42,521 nucleotides of DNA from an uncultured Clostridia bacterium (lineage in GTDB: Bacteria > Bacillota > Clostridia > Christensenellales > Borkfalkiaceae), in NCBI GenBank assembly GCA_945949395.1, contig CAMFEK010000013.1:1-42521 (forward strand). Reading direction: 5' to 3'. Positions 33,694-42,360 of this stretch are shown piece by piece. Both the position numbers and the translations under genes were made by a program. The notes beneath the pieces were generated by a model. It was not told the origin of the DNA, did not search any database, and saw only the letters and a list, made by a program, of their open reading frames with translations. Numbering within the stretch: the first letter of the stretch is position 1; the number at the start of each line of letters is the position of its first letter.

Positions 33694-34524
33694 ATGAAAC
33701 GGATTTTCACGGTACAGGATATCTCCTGTCTGGGGCGTTGCTCGATCACGGTTGCGCTCCCTATCGTGTCCGCGTTCGGCGTGGAAACGGTCATTTTGCC
33801 CACTGCGGTGCTCTCCACCCATACCATGTTTCGGGGATTCACGGTAAAAGATCTCGACGATCAGATTTTACCCATCGCCGAGCATTGGAAACGGGAGAAC
33901 GTTTCGTTCGACGGCATCTATACGGGTTATCTCGCGTCCGCCGAGCAAATCGACAAAGTGATAAAAACGATCGGCATGTTCCGCGGGGAGAATACGCTCG
34001 TGGCGGTCGATCCCGCCATGGCGGACAACGGCAAGCTGTATCCCGCGTTTTCCAAAGAGTTTCCCGCGCAAATGGCGAGGCTCTGCGCCGTCGCCGACGT
34101 GATTTTGCCGAATATCACGGAAGCGTGTCTTTTGACGGGCAGGGAATACCGCGAGCAGTATAACGAGGCGTTCGTCAAGGATATCGTGTACGATCTGGCA
34201 AAGCTCGGCGCGAAGAGCGTCGTGCTCACGGGAATCACCTATGGCGGGCGGTACGGCGTGCTCTCCTACGATAGCGGAATGAATTATTTTGAGTTTTTCG
34301 AGCAGGAAAAATTGCCCGTTTCCTATCACGGCACGGGAGACGTGTTCTCTTCCTGTTTCGTCGGCGCGCTCATGAACGGGAAGGATATGGCGCAAGCCGT
34401 GGAGATCGCCGCTACCTTCACGGCAAAATGTATCGAGGTCACTTATCGCGACAGAGGGGACTGCTACTACGGCGTGGAGTTTGAACGGGTTTTGGGGGAA
34501 ATTCCCTCGCTTTTGAAAAAATAA
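33694..34524 (+). CDS. Pyridoxamine/pyridoxal kinase-like protein (ribokinase fold)
   Basis: A 276-residue PfkB/ribokinase-fold kinase of the PdxK/PdxY/ThiD-like group. The N-terminal VQDISCLGRCSITVALPIVSA is characteristic, ILPNITEACLLTG is the mid-protein block, and HGTGDVFSSCFVGAL carries the catalytic base Asp216. It starts immediately after the S-component stop. Phosphorylation would trap imported B6 vitamers in the cell. HMP-kinase activity cannot be excluded from sequence. A terminator follows at 34535. Confidence 0.9.
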   Translation: MKRIFTVQDISCLGRCSITVALPIVSAFGVETVILPTAVLSTHTMFRGFTVKDLDDQILPIAEHWKRENVSFDGIYTGYLASAEQIDKVIKTIGMFRGENTLVAVDPAMADNGKLYPAFSKEFPAQMARLCAVADVILPNITEACLLTGREYREQYNEAFVKDIVYDLAKLGAKSVVLTGITYGGRYGVLSYDSGMNYFEFFEQEKLPVSYHGTGDVFSSCFVGALMNGKDMAQAVEIAATFTAKCIEVTYRDRGDCYYGVEFERVLGEIPSLLKK

Positions 34525-34534
34525 TCGAATAAAA

Positions 34535-34567
34535 ACGGGAAAGGGTATTGCCTTTCCCGTCTTTTTG
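34535..34567 (+). terminator. Terminator of the B6 salvage operon
   Basis: A perfect 10-bp stem ACGGGAAAGG / CCTTTCCCGT, loop GTATTG, tail CTTTTTG. Confidence 0.88.
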
Positions 34568-34576
34568 TATTAAAAT
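34548..34576 (+). promoter_or_regulatory. Promoter of the esterase-PfkB pair, nested in the terminator
   Basis: TTGCCT (34548-34553) and TAAAAT (34571-34576) with a 17-bp spacer. The -35 box covers the loop and 3' arm of the preceding terminator. Confidence 0.65.
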
Positions 34577-34609
34577 AAATAGGAATTCAAAAAACGAGAG
34601 GAAGTAAAG

Positions 34610-35530
34610 ATGTTGAGCAAAGAGGCGAGAAAACTCATCTTTGAAAATAAAGCCGCCTTTGCGGCGCGCAAGAACGCTCCCCCGCAAGAGCCCCCTTCGG
34701 TCGAGCAGACACGAAGGGCGGAGTGGGAGGCAAACGCCGCGATGACGCACGTCTACCCGAATACTTCCGTCACGACGGAGGATTTTAACGGTACGCCCGT
34801 GGACGTGATGATCCCCAAAGTAAAAAAGGGGGAAAACGTGTATTTTTATATCCACGGCGGCGCGTGGGCGTTCGGCTCTGCCATGCACGCGCGGCTCACC
34901 GCGTGCTATTACACGGAAGAGTGCGGTTGCGTGGCGCTCTGTCCCGATTATCGGCTCGCGCCGGAAAATAAGTTTTCCGTCCTGCTCGAGGATTGCTATC
35001 GGGCGTATTTGTTCGCCTGTAAGCGGTACGGCGCGAAGAATATCGTGCTCTCCGGCAGCAGCGCGGGCGGAAATCTCGCCCTCGCGCTCATGCAGTTATT
35101 GCGGGAGAGAAAGGGGGAATACCCCAAAGGCATGATTCTGCTTTCCCCCGTCACCGAGATTCGCCCCGAAAAGAAGGATTCCTGCATGAAACCCTACGAT
35201 ATCGTGTTGCGGGATTACGACGAGTCCGTCGTTGCCTCTTACGGCGATCGGGCGGAGGATTATCGCAAAAAGTATTTTTCGCCCCTCTACGGCGAGTACG
35301 ACGGCTTTCCGCCCATGTATATTTGCTGCGGCAGCGAGGAATTGTTGCTCGACGACAGCGTAAAGCTCTTTCAGCGCGCCAAGGCGGCGGGCGTGAGAGC
35401 GGTTTTGAGCGTGCGGGCGGGCATGTGGCATTCCTATCCCGAATGTCAGCATTTTATCCCCGAGGGAAAAGAGGAACTCAAGAACGCCGTGTCGTTCGTT
35501 GCGGATATCGACGGCGACATCACCGTTTAG
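34610..35530 (+). CDS. Alpha/beta hydrolase (hormone-sensitive-lipase type esterase)
   Basis: A 306-residue cytoplasmic esterase. The oxyanion motif HGGAW is at residues 82-86 and the nucleophile Ser151 lies in GSSAGG. An Asp in EELLLDDS and a His in GMWHSYP complete the triad. There is no signal peptide. GAGGAAG precedes the ATG. It is 19 bases upstream of the PfkB kinase gene, so the two are probably co-transcribed; it may remove acyl groups from sugars, which is inference. Confidence 0.92.
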   Translation: MLSKEARKLIFENKAAFAARKNAPPQEPPSVEQTRRAEWEANAAMTHVYPNTSVTTEDFNGTPVDVMIPKVKKGENVYFYIHGGAWAFGSAMHARLTACYYTEECGCVALCPDYRLAPENKFSVLLEDCYRAYLFACKRYGAKNIVLSGSSAGGNLALALMQLLRERKGEYPKGMILLSPVTEIRPEKKDSCMKPYDIVLRDYDESVVASYGDRAEDYRKKYFSPLYGEYDGFPPMYICCGSEELLLDDSVKLFQRAKAAGVRAVLSVRAGMWHSYPECQHFIPEGKEELKNAVSFVADIDGDITV

Positions 35531-35549
35531 ATTCAGGAAAAAAGGAATT

Positions 35550-36467
35550 ATGGAAAAGATTTATACGATTACATTTTCACCCGCAATCGACTATTTCGTC
35601 TGTTGCAACACCTTCGAGGTCGGCAAGTTTAACCGTGCCGACTCAGTGGAGACGCTCGCACCCGGCGGCAAGGGCATCAACGTCTCCGTCATGCTCAAAA
35701 ATTTGGGCGTATCCTCCACGGCGCTCGGCTTTACGGCGGGCTTTACGGGGGAGGCGATCGAAAACATGACCAAGGCGCTCGGCATCGATACGGATTTTAT
35801 TCGCGTGAACGGCATGAGTCGCATCAACGTGAAGGTGCGCTCGGGCAGTCGGGAAACGGAGCTCAACGGGCAGGGTCCCATGGTCGATTTCCCCGATATG
35901 GAAAAGTTGCTCGAAAAACTCGACGCCCTCGAGGACGACGACTGGCTGATCTTGGCGGGGAGCGTGCCCAAGAGCATGCCCGCGGGCATCTACGCGACCA
36001 TTCTCAACCGCGTGAAAAGCAAGGAGATAAAGATCATTGCGGACACGGCGGACGACTGGTTAAAGAGCGTGTTGCCGTACAAGCCCTATCTCATCAAGCC
36101 AAACGTCGACGAGCTTTCCCGCTTTTTTGCGACCAAGACGGATTCCAAAGCTACGATTTCCCGCTTGGCGAAAAGATTGCAGGAGATGGGCGCGCGGAAT
36201 GTGATCGTCTCCATGGGGGAGAAGGGCGCGTACCTTTTAGACGAGGAGAACGAGGAATACTGGATTTCCGCGCCGAAGGGCAAAATGGTGAATACCATCG
36301 GTTCGGGCGATTCGTTGGTGGCGGGATTCGTGGCAGGGTGCTTGCAGTACGGCAATTTGTATCGCCACGCCCTTCGTTTGGGCGTCGCCGCGGGCTCCGC
36401 GAGCGCCTTCACGCAGGGACTCGCCTCCAAAGCGGAGGTGGAGGCTCTTTTGCGGGAAATGGATTGA
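35550..36467 (+). CDS. PfkB-family hexose-phosphate kinase (1-phosphofructokinase/LacC type)
   Basis: A 305-residue kinase with the family N-terminus YTITFSPAIDYFV. The substrate-binding glycines are in APGGKGINVSVMLKNLG, and the ATP/catalytic motif NTIGSGDSLVAGF has base Asp254. The length and motifs match FruK (fructose-1-phosphate) and LacC (tagatose-6-phosphate) enzymes, which cannot be told apart here. No PTS transporter or DeoR regulator is nearby, which is unusual for fruK. AAAGGAA precedes the ATG. Confidence 0.92.
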   Translation: MEKIYTITFSPAIDYFVCCNTFEVGKFNRADSVETLAPGGKGINVSVMLKNLGVSSTALGFTAGFTGEAIENMTKALGIDTDFIRVNGMSRINVKVRSGSRETELNGQGPMVDFPDMEKLLEKLDALEDDDWLILAGSVPKSMPAGIYATILNRVKSKEIKIIADTADDWLKSVLPYKPYLIKPNVDELSRFFATKTDSKATISRLAKRLQEMGARNVIVSMGEKGAYLLDEENEEYWISAPKGKMVNTIGSGDSLVAGFVAGCLQYGNLYRHALRLGVAAGSASAFTQGLASKAEVEALLREMD

Positions 36468-36510
36468 AATTCCGCAAAAAAAAGAAAAATATTTTTTTCC
36501 TTTTTTTATA

Positions 36511-36538
36511 TTGACATTGTCGCGCAATGTGATATAAT
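36511..36538 (+). promoter_or_regulatory. Promoter of the MATE-arabinanase pair with operator in the spacer
   Basis: TTGACA (36511-36516) and TATAAT (36533-36538) with a 16-bp spacer. The perfect inverted repeat ACATTG-TCGCG-CAATGT (36514-36530) fills the spacer, a typical place for a repressor site. Confidence 0.75.
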
Positions 36539-36548
36539 ACGGCGTAGA

Positions 36549-36583
36549 GGATATATCGTACGGAGTATGATATATCCTTTTTT
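36549..36583 (+). terminator. Leader terminator upstream of the MATE gene
   Basis: A 9-bp stem GGATATATC / GATATATCC (36549-36557, 36569-36577) is followed by TTTTTT. It lies after the promoter and before the MATE start codon, so it could attenuate the operon. The stem is AT-rich and only moderately stable. Confidence 0.6.
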
Positions 36584-36604
36584 CTTGAAAATTTCGGAGT
36601 GATT

Positions 36605-37996
36605 ATGTCCGCAAAAGCATCTAAAAAATACGACCTCACGCAGGGTCCCATCTTCCGAACGCTGCTTTCGTTCGGCGTGCCCATCATCGTGAGCAATCTC
36701 ATTCAATATCTGTATAACGTGGTGGACTCCATGATGCTCGGCAATTTCGTCGGCGCGGACGCCATGGGCGCCGTGACGGCGGCGGGCAACTGCTGCGGTT
36801 TGCTCTTTTCCTTGGCGGGCGGTCTCGCCGTGGGCTTTTCCGTCATCGTCGGTACGAATTTCGGGGCGAAAAACAGGGAGGATACCGTCCGCGCCATTCG
36901 CGCCGCCGAGTGGTTGAGCCTCATCGCGGGCGTATTCTTCACGATCCTCGGCTTTACCTGCACAGATCTTCTCATTCAGGCGACCCAGGTGCAGCCGCAG
37001 CATCAGGCGTTTGCGCGCGTCTATATGCGCATTCTGCTCGGTTGTTCCGTCGTCAGTATGTTCAACAACATGCACGTCAATCTCTTGCGAACGCTCGGCG
37101 ACAGCCGTTCTCCCGTTGTCGTGCTCGTGGCGTCCGCCTTCATCAACGTGGCGCTCAACTACCTGTTTTTGAAGGTCTTTCCCATCGGCGTGGCGGGCGT
37201 GGCGATCGCAACCATCGTTTCTCAGCTCGTCAGCGCGATCCTCTCCCTTTACTTTTTGCTCAAGCATTATCCCGATTATAATTTTCTCACGGTAAATATA
37301 GCAAAGGGCGGGGAAAAAATCTGGTTGCAGGAGCTGAAAATGGGTATCCCCATGGCGTTTCAGCAGTCCATGATCATGATCGGCGCCGTCATCGTCATGA
37401 CGAAGGTGAACGCCATGGACGTCACCAACGAGTACGCCGTCGGCAATAACATCAATAATATTTCAAGCAACGTCATCAATACCTTCGGCTCCGTCATTTC
37501 CGGGTTCGTGGCGCAAAACTACGGGGCGCGGGAGCCCGAGCGAATTCAAAAAAGTATATGGTACACGCTCGGCGTCTCCCTGTTGCTCTCCGCCCTTCTC
37601 GCCGCCTGCCTGCTATTCTTTTCGCGCACCATCGTGGGTTGGTTCGTGTCGGACGAGGAATGGTCGGAAGAACTGTACGAGAGCGTGCGTCTGTTCTTAA
37701 ATATCAATATCCCGTTTTATCTCATTTGGGTGCCCGTTCCCATTTTGCGGTGCGCCATTCAGAGTTTCAAAAATTCCATATTGCCCTTTCTTTCCTGTCT
37801 CGTGGAACTTCCCATGCGTTGTATCACGGCGTGGGTGCTCGGCGAATATTTCGGCTTTGCCGGATTGAGTTTGGCTACGCCCTGCTCCCTCGTGGCGGCG
37901 TTCCTGTTCCTCATCGTCGCCTTCTTTATCGAGTGGCGGAAGAAGATCGTACCCATGAAAAGAGAAAAACTTCTATTAAAGGAGAAGAAGATATGA
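36605..37996 (+). CDS. MATE family transporter
   Basis: A 463-residue protein with about 12 membrane helices. The MATE signatures are visible in both halves: ILSFGVPIIV-like LLSFGVPIIVSNLIQYLYN with VVDSMMLGNFVG at the N-terminus, and the second-half start GIPMAFQQSMIMIGAVIVM. MATE proteins export drugs or metabolites using Na+ or H+ gradients. ATG 36605 is preferred over GTG 36599, which falls in the GGAG ribosome site. Its stop overlaps the arabinanase start (ATGA), so the two are translationally coupled. A role in moving sugars or in exporting a by-product of arabinan breakdown is speculative. Confidence 0.93.
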   Translation: MSAKASKKYDLTQGPIFRTLLSFGVPIIVSNLIQYLYNVVDSMMLGNFVGADAMGAVTAAGNCCGLLFSLAGGLAVGFSVIVGTNFGAKNREDTVRAIRAAEWLSLIAGVFFTILGFTCTDLLIQATQVQPQHQAFARVYMRILLGCSVVSMFNNMHVNLLRTLGDSRSPVVVLVASAFINVALNYLFLKVFPIGVAGVAIATIVSQLVSAILSLYFLLKHYPDYNFLTVNIAKGGEKIWLQELKMGIPMAFQQSMIMIGAVIVMTKVNAMDVTNEYAVGNNINNISSNVINTFGSVISGFVAQNYGAREPERIQKSIWYTLGVSLLLSALLAACLLFFSRTIVGWFVSDEEWSEELYESVRLFLNINIPFYLIWVPVPILRCAIQSFKNSILPFLSCLVELPMRCITAWVLGEYFGFAGLSLATPCSLVAAFLFLIVAFFIEWRKKIVPMKREKLLLKEKKI

Positions 37997-39531
37997 GTTT
38001 TGTTTATCCCGAGGATCCCCGTTTCGATCCTCTTGAAATTCGCCCCAGAAAGGAAGGCACGCAGAAGATCCGAGAATGTTGGGCGCACGATCCCTCCCTG
38101 TTTCAGGACGACGACGGCACGTATTACGCCTTTTCGACGGATACGATCGGTACCCGTGGCTATCAGATCAGAAGATCGCCCGATCTCATTCACTGGGAGT
38201 ATGTCGGGAACGCGTTCGATCTTGTCGGGAGCGAAGAGGCGTATGCCAAAGGGGAGGCGTACGACAGGTTTTCCGGCTTGCAGCCCGCTTACAACTGGTC
38301 GTTGACGACGGAAGAAGAGGCGCGCGGACAGCAGATCTGCACCAAGACAAACGGGCAGATGGGCTTTTGGGCGCCCTACGTCACGAAGGGGGCGGACGGC
38401 AAATACTGGCTGTACTTCTGCCTGACGGGGTATTTCGGCGGCTCCAAGTCCTGTATCGGTCTGGCGAAAGCGGATCGCGTCACGGGACCCTATCGGTTCT
38501 GCGACCTCATCGTCTGTTCCGCCGCCGGTTGGCGCAGTCCCAACGCCATCGACCCGCAGATCGTCTACGATGAAAGGGGAGATCTATTTATGTGCTACGG
38601 CTCGTACGGACTCGGCATCTACCTTCTCGCGCTCGATTCTTCCACGGGCAGACGCAAGGACGCTCTCGTTCGCGCCGACTACGATTCGGGGAAAGCGTCT
38701 TTTGAAGAGTATTTCGGCGTTCACCTCGCGTCCGGCTCGATAGAGGGCAGCGTGATCAAATATCACAAGGACGTTCCCGTCTTCGAAAAGGGCGTCTGGA
38801 CGAAAAAGAATTACTACTATCTCATGGTTTCCTTCGGTTCCCTCTCCAGCGTGTATAATATGCGTTGCGGCAGGAGCGAGAGCATCTTCGGTCCCTACGT
38901 CGACGTCAACGGCAATACCCTCGTCTGTGCGACGGACGTGGGCAGCGGCAACAAGCAGATGGGCAGCTTTTCGTGGCGCAAGGGGGGATTCGACTATTTC
39001 TGCCCCGGGCATAACGATATGATGATCACGAAGGATATGAAGTTCGTCATCTCCTACCATTGCCGCACGCATGCTCTCCCCGTCCCGCCCGAAGTTCCCA
39101 AGGCGTTCAAAAAGAAGTTCGTACCCCATTTTCTGTTCGTCAATCAGTACACTTTCAATTCGGACGGCTGGCTCGTCATGAATCCCAACCGTTACGCGGG
39201 GGAACGGGTGGATCAAACGATCACGAAAGAGGAGCTTTTAGCCTTTTCAAGCGGCGCGTTCGATATGATTTTGTTCAAGCAGGACGCCGAAAACGAGCAT
39301 CCCACCCTGCCTACGAGGGTTCGCCTGTGCAAAAACGGCAAGATAACCGGCTCGCACAAGGGCGTTTGGGAACTATACGGCGATCGGTATATCCGTATGG
39401 TCGTCGATCATCGAGAATATCTCGGCGTCGTCATGCCCGCGTGGATCGGGGAGGCGGGAAAGCCAGGCATCACCGTCTCTTGTATGGGAACCAAATCGGG
39501 CATGGCATTGTTCCTCAATCCCTCCTTTTAA
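37993..39531 (+). CDS. GH43 family arabinanase (endo-1,5-alpha-L-arabinosidase type)
   Basis: A 512-residue glycoside hydrolase. The three conserved acids of GH43 are in place: Asp33 in CWAHDPSLF (base), Asp187 in NAIDPQIV (pKa modulator) and Glu251 in GSIEGSVI (acid). The blade motifs QMGFWAPYV and YNMRCGRSESIFGPYVD fit the arabinanase subfamilies. The last 120 residues resemble the lipocalin-like C-terminal domain found after such enzymes. There is no signal peptide, so it probably works on imported oligo-arabinosides together with the GH51 enzyme. The start overlaps the MATE stop by four bases; AAAGGAGAAG precedes it. Confidence 0.92.
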   Translation: MSFVYPEDPRFDPLEIRPRKEGTQKIRECWAHDPSLFQDDDGTYYAFSTDTIGTRGYQIRRSPDLIHWEYVGNAFDLVGSEEAYAKGEAYDRFSGLQPAYNWSLTTEEEARGQQICTKTNGQMGFWAPYVTKGADGKYWLYFCLTGYFGGSKSCIGLAKADRVTGPYRFCDLIVCSAAGWRSPNAIDPQIVYDERGDLFMCYGSYGLGIYLLALDSSTGRRKDALVRADYDSGKASFEEYFGVHLASGSIEGSVIKYHKDVPVFEKGVWTKKNYYYLMVSFGSLSSVYNMRCGRSESIFGPYVDVNGNTLVCATDVGSGNKQMGSFSWRKGGFDYFCPGHNDMMITKDMKFVISYHCRTHALPVPPEVPKAFKKKFVPHFLFVNQYTFNSDGWLVMNPNRYAGERVDQTITKEELLAFSSGAFDMILFKQDAENEHPTLPTRVRLCKNGKITGSHKGVWELYGDRYIRMVVDHREYLGVVMPAWIGEAGKPGITVSCMGTKSGMALFLNPSF

Positions 39532-39544
39532 GAATCCGATTAGA

Positions 39545-39577
39545 ACCGAATGTGATCCGTCACATTCGGTTTTTTTG
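39545..39577 (+). terminator. Terminator after the arabinanase gene
   Basis: A perfect 11-bp stem ACCGAATGTGA / TCACATTCGGT with a TCCG loop and seven T. Confidence 0.92.
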
Positions 39578-39655
39578 AAGATTTTTACGCTTTTCTTCAA
39601 AATATTTTCACAAAACAGGGATAAAATGTCAATAATCTAAATTGAGGAGCTTTTT

Positions 39656-41753
39656 ATGAAGAAAATGCCTTTTCTGATGATATCACTCTTGCTTTCGGCG
39701 ACGCTTGCCCTTGCGTCCTGCTCAAAGCCCGCGTCCGATCGGATGCCTGAAAAGGAGGATAACAAAATCGAACAGACGGAAACGGATTTAGAAGGAAAAG
39801 CGGAGGACGCCGAGGAGAATCGGGTGAAAATCGAGGAGGAATTTTCCATCGAAACGGCGGACGGCTCTTATACGAAGGAGGGGAATACTTACCTCATCAC
39901 GGCGGCGGGCGAGTATACGCTCTCGGGAAAGCTGGTCGGGCAGGTCAAAGTGAACGCGCCCGATCAAAAGGTCACGCTGCAACTCGTCGGCGCCTCCATC
40001 TCCTGCTCGACGGCGGCTCCCGTGTTCCTCGAGGACGCCGATAAGGTGGAGATTTCCGCAAAAAAGGATACCTACAACGAAATTCTCGACCTGCGCGAGG
40101 CAAAGAGCGAGGAGAACGAAACGCAGGGTGGCGGCGCCGTCACGGCAAAGTGCGATCTTTCGTTCAAGGGGGAACGGCTCCCTCTCCGTTCTCGGTAGCT
40201 ACAAGAACGGTATTCACGGCACGAAGGATCTTTCCTTTCAAAACCTCACCTTGAAGGTCAAGGCGAGCGATCACGCCATTAAGGGAAAGGACTCCGTCAC
40301 CGTGGAGTCGGGGAATATCATCGCGATCGCCGCAAACGGCGACGGAATCAAGACGGAAAGCACGGATATCTCCTCGAAGGGCAATCAGCGGGGCATCGTC
40401 TCGATTGCGGGCGGCACGGTGGATATCTACGCCGCGCAGGACGGGATAGACGCGTCCTATAACGCGGAAATATCGGGGGACGCCGTCGTGACGATCGCGA
40501 CGGACAGCTATTCCGAATACACGGGGGAACTCCCCGCCGTCGCGGAGAGTAAAGGGTATCTGAGCATTTCGGGAACGACTTCCCTGTATTCTTCCTACCG
40601 ATTCGCCGTGTATTACTATAACGAGGACGGCTCGTTCTGTTGGGAGGACGCTTGCTTTTACGGCTATACGCAGGCGGGCGGATTCAACCGCGGCAATTAT
40701 ACCTTTTATTACGAGGTGAACAAACCTTCCGCCTACTCCTATATGAAGGTCTACCAGTTCCCCGCCTCCTCGCAAAACTCCACCGAGAGCTTTACGGCGT
40801 GCTCCTCGGGCTGCACGGTCAACAATTCTCTCAATCTGTATTCGCTGAAGTCGTCGGGGAGTACCCTTTCGGGCGACTGGAGCACCTTCGCCTACGGCGG
40901 AGCCCATTCCGCCAAGGGAATCAAGGCGGATAACGAAGTGTGCCTTTTAGGCGGGACGGTCAGTATTCGCGCGAAGGACGACGCCGTTCACGCCAACGCG
41001 GGAACGCAGTTGGAAAACGGCGCTTACGGGGCGGGCAACGTGACCGTATCGGGCGGAACGCACGCGCTCCTTTCGGGCGACGACGGCATCCATGCGGACG
41101 GCGCCGTCACGATTGAGGGCGGAAATATCGCCGTGTTGCAGTCCTACGAGGGTGTCGAGGGCAATACGCTGCAAATCAACGGCGGTACCCTCTCTATCGT
41201 CGCGACCGACGACGGCTTAAACGCCTGCGCGGGCGAAAAGACGCCCCTCATTCAAGTGACGGGCGGATATCTCGATATCAGCGTGTCCACGGGCGACACG
41301 GACGGCATCGATTCCAACGGCAGCTATTCGCAGACGGGCGGATTCGTCCTTTCCCGTTGCGCAAGCTCCTTTTCGGGCGGCTCGGGCGCGCTCGATGCGG
41401 AAGGCAACTGCACGATTTCGGGCGGTACCTTCGTCAACGTCGGCTCGATCGGAAAAACGCCTTCCTCTTCTTCTCAAAACTGGGTGATCTTCGGCTCATC
41501 TTCTTCGAGCGGGGGCTTTGGCGGCGGATTCGGCGGAAGACCGGGCGGCATGGGCGGCTCTTCTTCCGCGCTCGCGCTCTCCGCAGGCGCTTACACCGTG
41601 GAGGGAACTTCCATTTCCTTCACACTCGAGGGGAATTATGCGGGGCTTTGGATCTCGTCGGATGAGTTCAAGAGCGGCGTATCCTATACGCTTTCGGGCG
41701 GATCGGTCACAAAGACCTGGACGCAATCGAACGGGCAGTCGTCCGTGCAATGA
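39656..41753 (+). pseudogene. Carbohydrate-binding-domain lipoprotein (Cthe_2159-like), frameshifted
   Basis: The reading frame starts at ATG 39656 (GAGGAG upstream) with a lipoprotein signal ending LALASC (Cys22) and an acidic linker. The conserved domain then begins and runs into a stop at 40196-40198. The same protein family continues in the next frame to 41753. Dropping one G from the G5 run at 40168-40172 gives a smooth KGNGSLSVLGSYKNGIHG and a single protein of about 698 residues. The downstream part has repeated motifs such as DGIDASYNAEISGD and DAVHANAG, ending in a Ser/Gly-rich segment and a beta-rich C-terminus. It resembles the calcium- and polysaccharide-binding beta-helix family. 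Causes could be a true inactivating indel, phase variation, or a sequencing error. Confidence 0.82.
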
Positions 41754-41786
41754 AAAAAGCGGTTCCGTTAGCGGAACCGCTTTTTT
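41753..41786. terminator. Bidirectional terminator between convergent genes
   Basis: A perfect 9-bp stem GCGGTTCCG / CGGAACCGC with a TTAG loop and flanking A6/T6. Confidence 0.92.
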
Positions 41787-42006
41787 ATCGGTGAAATTTG
41801 TTGAACGCAATCACGCAGATCGCCGTCAAGCCGAGGGAAAGGGCTGAAAGCAGTATGGTGAGGGGGAGCGGTAGGCGATCGGCGAGCGCCAGCGTTCCCC
41901 AGAACGCGGTCACGGCGATCACGGTAAGCAGGCACAGAAGGGTGAGCTTGAAGTTGCTCCATGCGGAATGTGATTTTTCTAAAGAAGTTTTTTGCTTGTT
42001 TTTCAT
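41785..42006 (-). CDS. Small membrane protein, unknown
   Basis: 73 residues: a basic polar N-terminus (MKNKQKTSLEKS) and two hydrophobic segments (about residues 19-43 and 46-68), ending FNKFHR. The start at 42006 has AGAGG about 8 bases upstream, and earlier in-frame codons overlap the DUF1294 gene. It lies 11 bases downstream of that gene and is probably co-transcribed with it. I do not recognise the family. Confidence 0.65.
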   Translation of the reverse strand: MKNKQKTSLEKSHSAWSNFKLTLLCLLTVIAVTAFWGTLALADRLPLPLTILLSALSLGLTAICVIAFNKFHR

Positions 42007-42017
42007 ATCGGTACCTC

Positions 42018-42311
42018 TTAAAGCGCGAGCGCGATCATCAGCGCGAGAATGGCGAGTTGGGAGATCAGGGAGAGAAAGACGGTCAAGGTAAAATACGACT
42101 TGTTCGTCTTGTGGCGAAAGAACAGCCTGCCTGCACAGGCGCCTATGCCGCCGCCGAATACCGTCAAAAAGAGAAGCGTCTTTTCTTTTATGCGGACGGG
42201 CGTGCCCTTTTTCGCCATGCTTTTGTCCCTGCCGTAGGCAACGAAGGCGACGAGCGAGAAGAAAACGAGGTATGCGCAGTAGATGCACAGTAAAATCTGA
42301 TGATACGTCAT
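42018..42311 (-). CDS. DUF1294 membrane protein
   Basis: A 97-residue protein matching the DUF1294 pattern: an N-terminal helix, the block VAYGRDKSMAKKGTPVRIKE, then FGGGIGACAGRLFFRHKTNK and a final hydrophobic helix. The function of the family is unknown. CGGAGAA precedes the ATG. It is the first gene of a two-gene minus-strand unit. Confidence 0.9.
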   Translation of the reverse strand: MTYHQILLCIYCAYLVFFSLVAFVAYGRDKSMAKKGTPVRIKEKTLLFLTVFGGGIGACAGRLFFRHKTNKSYFTLTVFLSLISQLAILALMIALAL

Positions 42312-42331
42312 AGAGTTCTCCGTTTTTTTCT

Positions 42332-42360
42332 TATTGTACCACGGCGGGAAAAAAATAGCA
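42332..42360 (-). promoter_or_regulatory. Promoter of the DUF1294 unit
   Basis: On the minus strand TTGCTA (42360-42355) and TACAAT (42337-42332) with a 17-bp spacer. From 42361 to the window end I see no supported gene, only a short purine-rich frame. Confidence 0.75.
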
